The translations under genes were made by a program, and so were the position numbers. Below are positions 62,970 to 64,000 of a stretch of DNA of 64,000 bases, in pieces. The stretch is from positions 1,550,001 to 1,614,000 of the forward strand of contig OZ252242.1 of assembly GCA_965249595.1 (NCBI GenBank), given 5' to 3'. Origin of the DNA: VXNJ01 sp965249595. Lineage in GTDB: Bacteria > Chloroflexota > UBA11872 > VXNJ01. Position 1 is the stretch's first letter. The number at the start of each line of letters is the position of its first letter. A model generated the notes under the pieces. The model was not told where the DNA came from. It made no database searches and saw only the letters and a program-made list of their open reading frames with translations.

Positions 62970-64000
62970 ATGCTCAACGTATCCACAACAGCCGCAATGG
63001 TTGAAGAGATTGCGGGCAAGGAGAACAGCTTCAGTCACATTTGCTCCGCGTTCAGGGAGCAGGCAGACGAACCACACAATCCAGTTGTGCGGGCCATCCG
63101 TTGGATGCTGGGCTACCGGTTTGTCGAGGCATCGGACACTTCGGCGCGAAGACTCTACGGCGCCCCGTTCGCACCTTCCGTGGAATTGAAGGACATCCTC
63201 TTTCCTCCCTACATTGACCAGATCCCCGATCGCAAAGGCGTACTCGCCATTTGGACTGAGTTCGCCGGGCTCGTACGGCATCCGCTTGTAAAGTCGCGCG
63301 TGAGCGACCTGCTTTGGTGTATGGAGTCGGGTGGCAACCGACACCAGCACGCGAGGAACGCCATTGGCGCTTATATCGCCGCTTCGGATCTGGCGAACGC
63401 CGACCCCGCAGAGGAAGAGCGCCTCTTAGGCGCCACACTCGGGCTCGGAAGGGCCCTCGAACTTTCGTTGAAAATTAACGCCCTTGAGCTAGTCCGTCTC
63501 GTCCGCGATCGCATAACCCAAATGCTCGAGAAGGAGATGCAGGCTGGTCAAGCAGTTTCTCGACCGGGCATCTGGATGCGGCACGCCCGGGCTCTCGTTG
63601 ACCTCGGTCCGGACGAGCGCCCGCCTGACCTGGACGAATTACTCGATCAAGGCCACGCACTGCTTGGCGATCGCCCAGATTCCCGGCTGGCCCTTTTCCA
63701 GATGAGCGAACAGCTCGCGCGCGGTGACCAAGAATTGACGCGACGGATCGGACGAAGCGCCGTAGCGATGCTTATTTTGCATGCTCGTCGTCAGGCTAGT
63801 GGGCTCGCCAGACAGCACTGGTTCATGGAAGCCCTCGAATTCGCTAGAGCGAAATCGTTGGGAGCGCGGACCGCGAATCGAATCCGGCGAGCGATGCAAC
63901 GGATCGACCCAAACTCAACTGAGTGGCAGGAGCATTCGATTTCGATTGAAATCCCACGTGACGAGGTGGAGCTGTGGGTCAAGTCGATCGCCGGTGCTGA
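62970..64000 (+). CDS. Large helical protein, possible DUF7380/DUF4209 N-terminal region; runs off the window
   Basis: Open frame of at least 343 codons from ATG 62970 (ATG 62997 also possible; first upstream stop TAA at 62946) to the window end, with no stop. Mostly alpha-helical: NPVVRAIRWMLGYRFVEASD, LVRHPLVKSRVSDLLWCMES, HARNAIGAYIAASDLANADP, ALELSLKINALELVRLVRDR, WMRHARALVDLGPDERPPDL. The order 'V-x-S-R-V-S-D-L-L-W ... A-x-x-A-I-x-A-Y' is like the N-terminal part of DUF4209-type proteins, whose C-terminal HEPN-like RNxxxH motif would lie beyond 64000. So the call is tentative. Divergent from an Mrr-like nuclease in an island rich in toxins, which suggests defence. Confidence 0.55.
   Translation, partial: MLNVSTTAAMVEEIAGKENSFSHICSAFREQADEPHNPVVRAIRWMLGYRFVEASDTSARRLYGAPFAPSVELKDILFPPYIDQIPDRKGVLAIWTEFAGLVRHPLVKSRVSDLLWCMESGGNRHQHARNAIGAYIAASDLANADPAEEERLLGATLGLGRALELSLKINALELVRLVRDRITQMLEKEMQAGQAVSRPGIWMRHARALVDLGPDERPPDLDELLDQGHALLGDRPDSRLALFQMSEQLARGDQELTRRIGRSAVAMLILHARRQASGLARQHWFMEALEFARAKSLGARTANRIRRAMQRIDPNSTEWQEHSISIEIPRDEVELWVKSIAGA

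Noticed and set aside
1..64000. CRISPR arrays, rRNA operon, prophage structural genes
   Set aside because: No regularly spaced repeats, no rRNA-like conserved stretches and no capsid, tail or terminase-like products were seen.

Overview
The window reads as a stretch of bacterial chromosome of fairly high GC content. It is densely coded, with frequent GTG and TTG starts. Gene content is that of an aerobic heterotroph: a homodimeric-type pyruvate dehydrogenase operon with lipB divergent to it, a xanthine dehydrogenase large subunit, and many paralogous catabolic enzymes (enolase superfamily, short-chain dehydrogenases, alpha/beta hydrolases, M14/AstE-like deacylases, creatininase, nucleoside hydrolase). 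The expansion of enolase-superfamily and SDR paralogues recalls Chloroflexota of the SAR202/Dehalococcoidia type. That placement is inference: no rRNA or marker gene is present to test it.

Layout. 1-1.6 kb: 3' part of a xanthine dehydrogenase molybdenum subunit. 1.65-9.0 kb: minus-strand operon aceE-aceF-lpd-M24 peptidase, with lipB divergent. 9.3-12.5 kb: ABC exporter (one ATPase, two ABC-2 permeases). 12.6-21.5 kb: a mosaic with two M14-family deacylases and two enolase-superfamily enzymes, an MFS exporter, a beta-propeller glycosidase-like protein and a CDF metal exporter. 22-31 kb: DUF3500 lipoprotein, CE15-like esterase, MFS, APH-type kinase, AIM24 protein, a damaged glutaredoxin-thioredoxin reductase fusion, SDR. 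31-38.7 kb: hydrolases, sulfurtransferase, nucleoside hydrolase, SDR, TIM-barrel isomerase. 39.0-45.3 kb: a plus-strand catabolic operon (aminotransferase, SDR, alpha/beta hydrolase, M20 amidohydrolase, NCS2 permease with an RsbW-like tail cut by an in-frame stop), preceded by a perfect 25-bp dyad. 45.6-53.4 kb: single genes (secreted protein, DUF1801, agarase-like TIM barrel, MerT-like membrane protein, VOC, Bcp peroxiredoxin, NAD-epimerase, creatininase).

The last 10.5 kb (53.5-64 kb) is an accessory island, looser in coding density and more AT-rich in places. It holds a putative PD-(D/E)XK-type nuclease, five toxin-antitoxin-like pairs (DUF2442/DUF4160, Phd/VapC, RHH/PIN, DUF433/DUF5615, HigB/HigA), an Mrr-like restriction endonuclease, a decayed transposase, a truncated HAD gene, an AGG/ATA-rich orphan gene and a large ORF running off the window end. 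Several island genes are broken by one lesion each: DUF2442 by a -1 shift at a run of seven T, and DUF4160 and DUF5615 by an in-frame TGA. A 10-mer TAGACATAAT occurs four times inside the island and nowhere else that I noticed; two copies lie in a 35-bp near-identical repeat. The most interesting items are these recodable or decaying TA pairs, the permease with the interrupted RsbW-like domain, and the 25-bp operator-like dyad of the catabolic operon.
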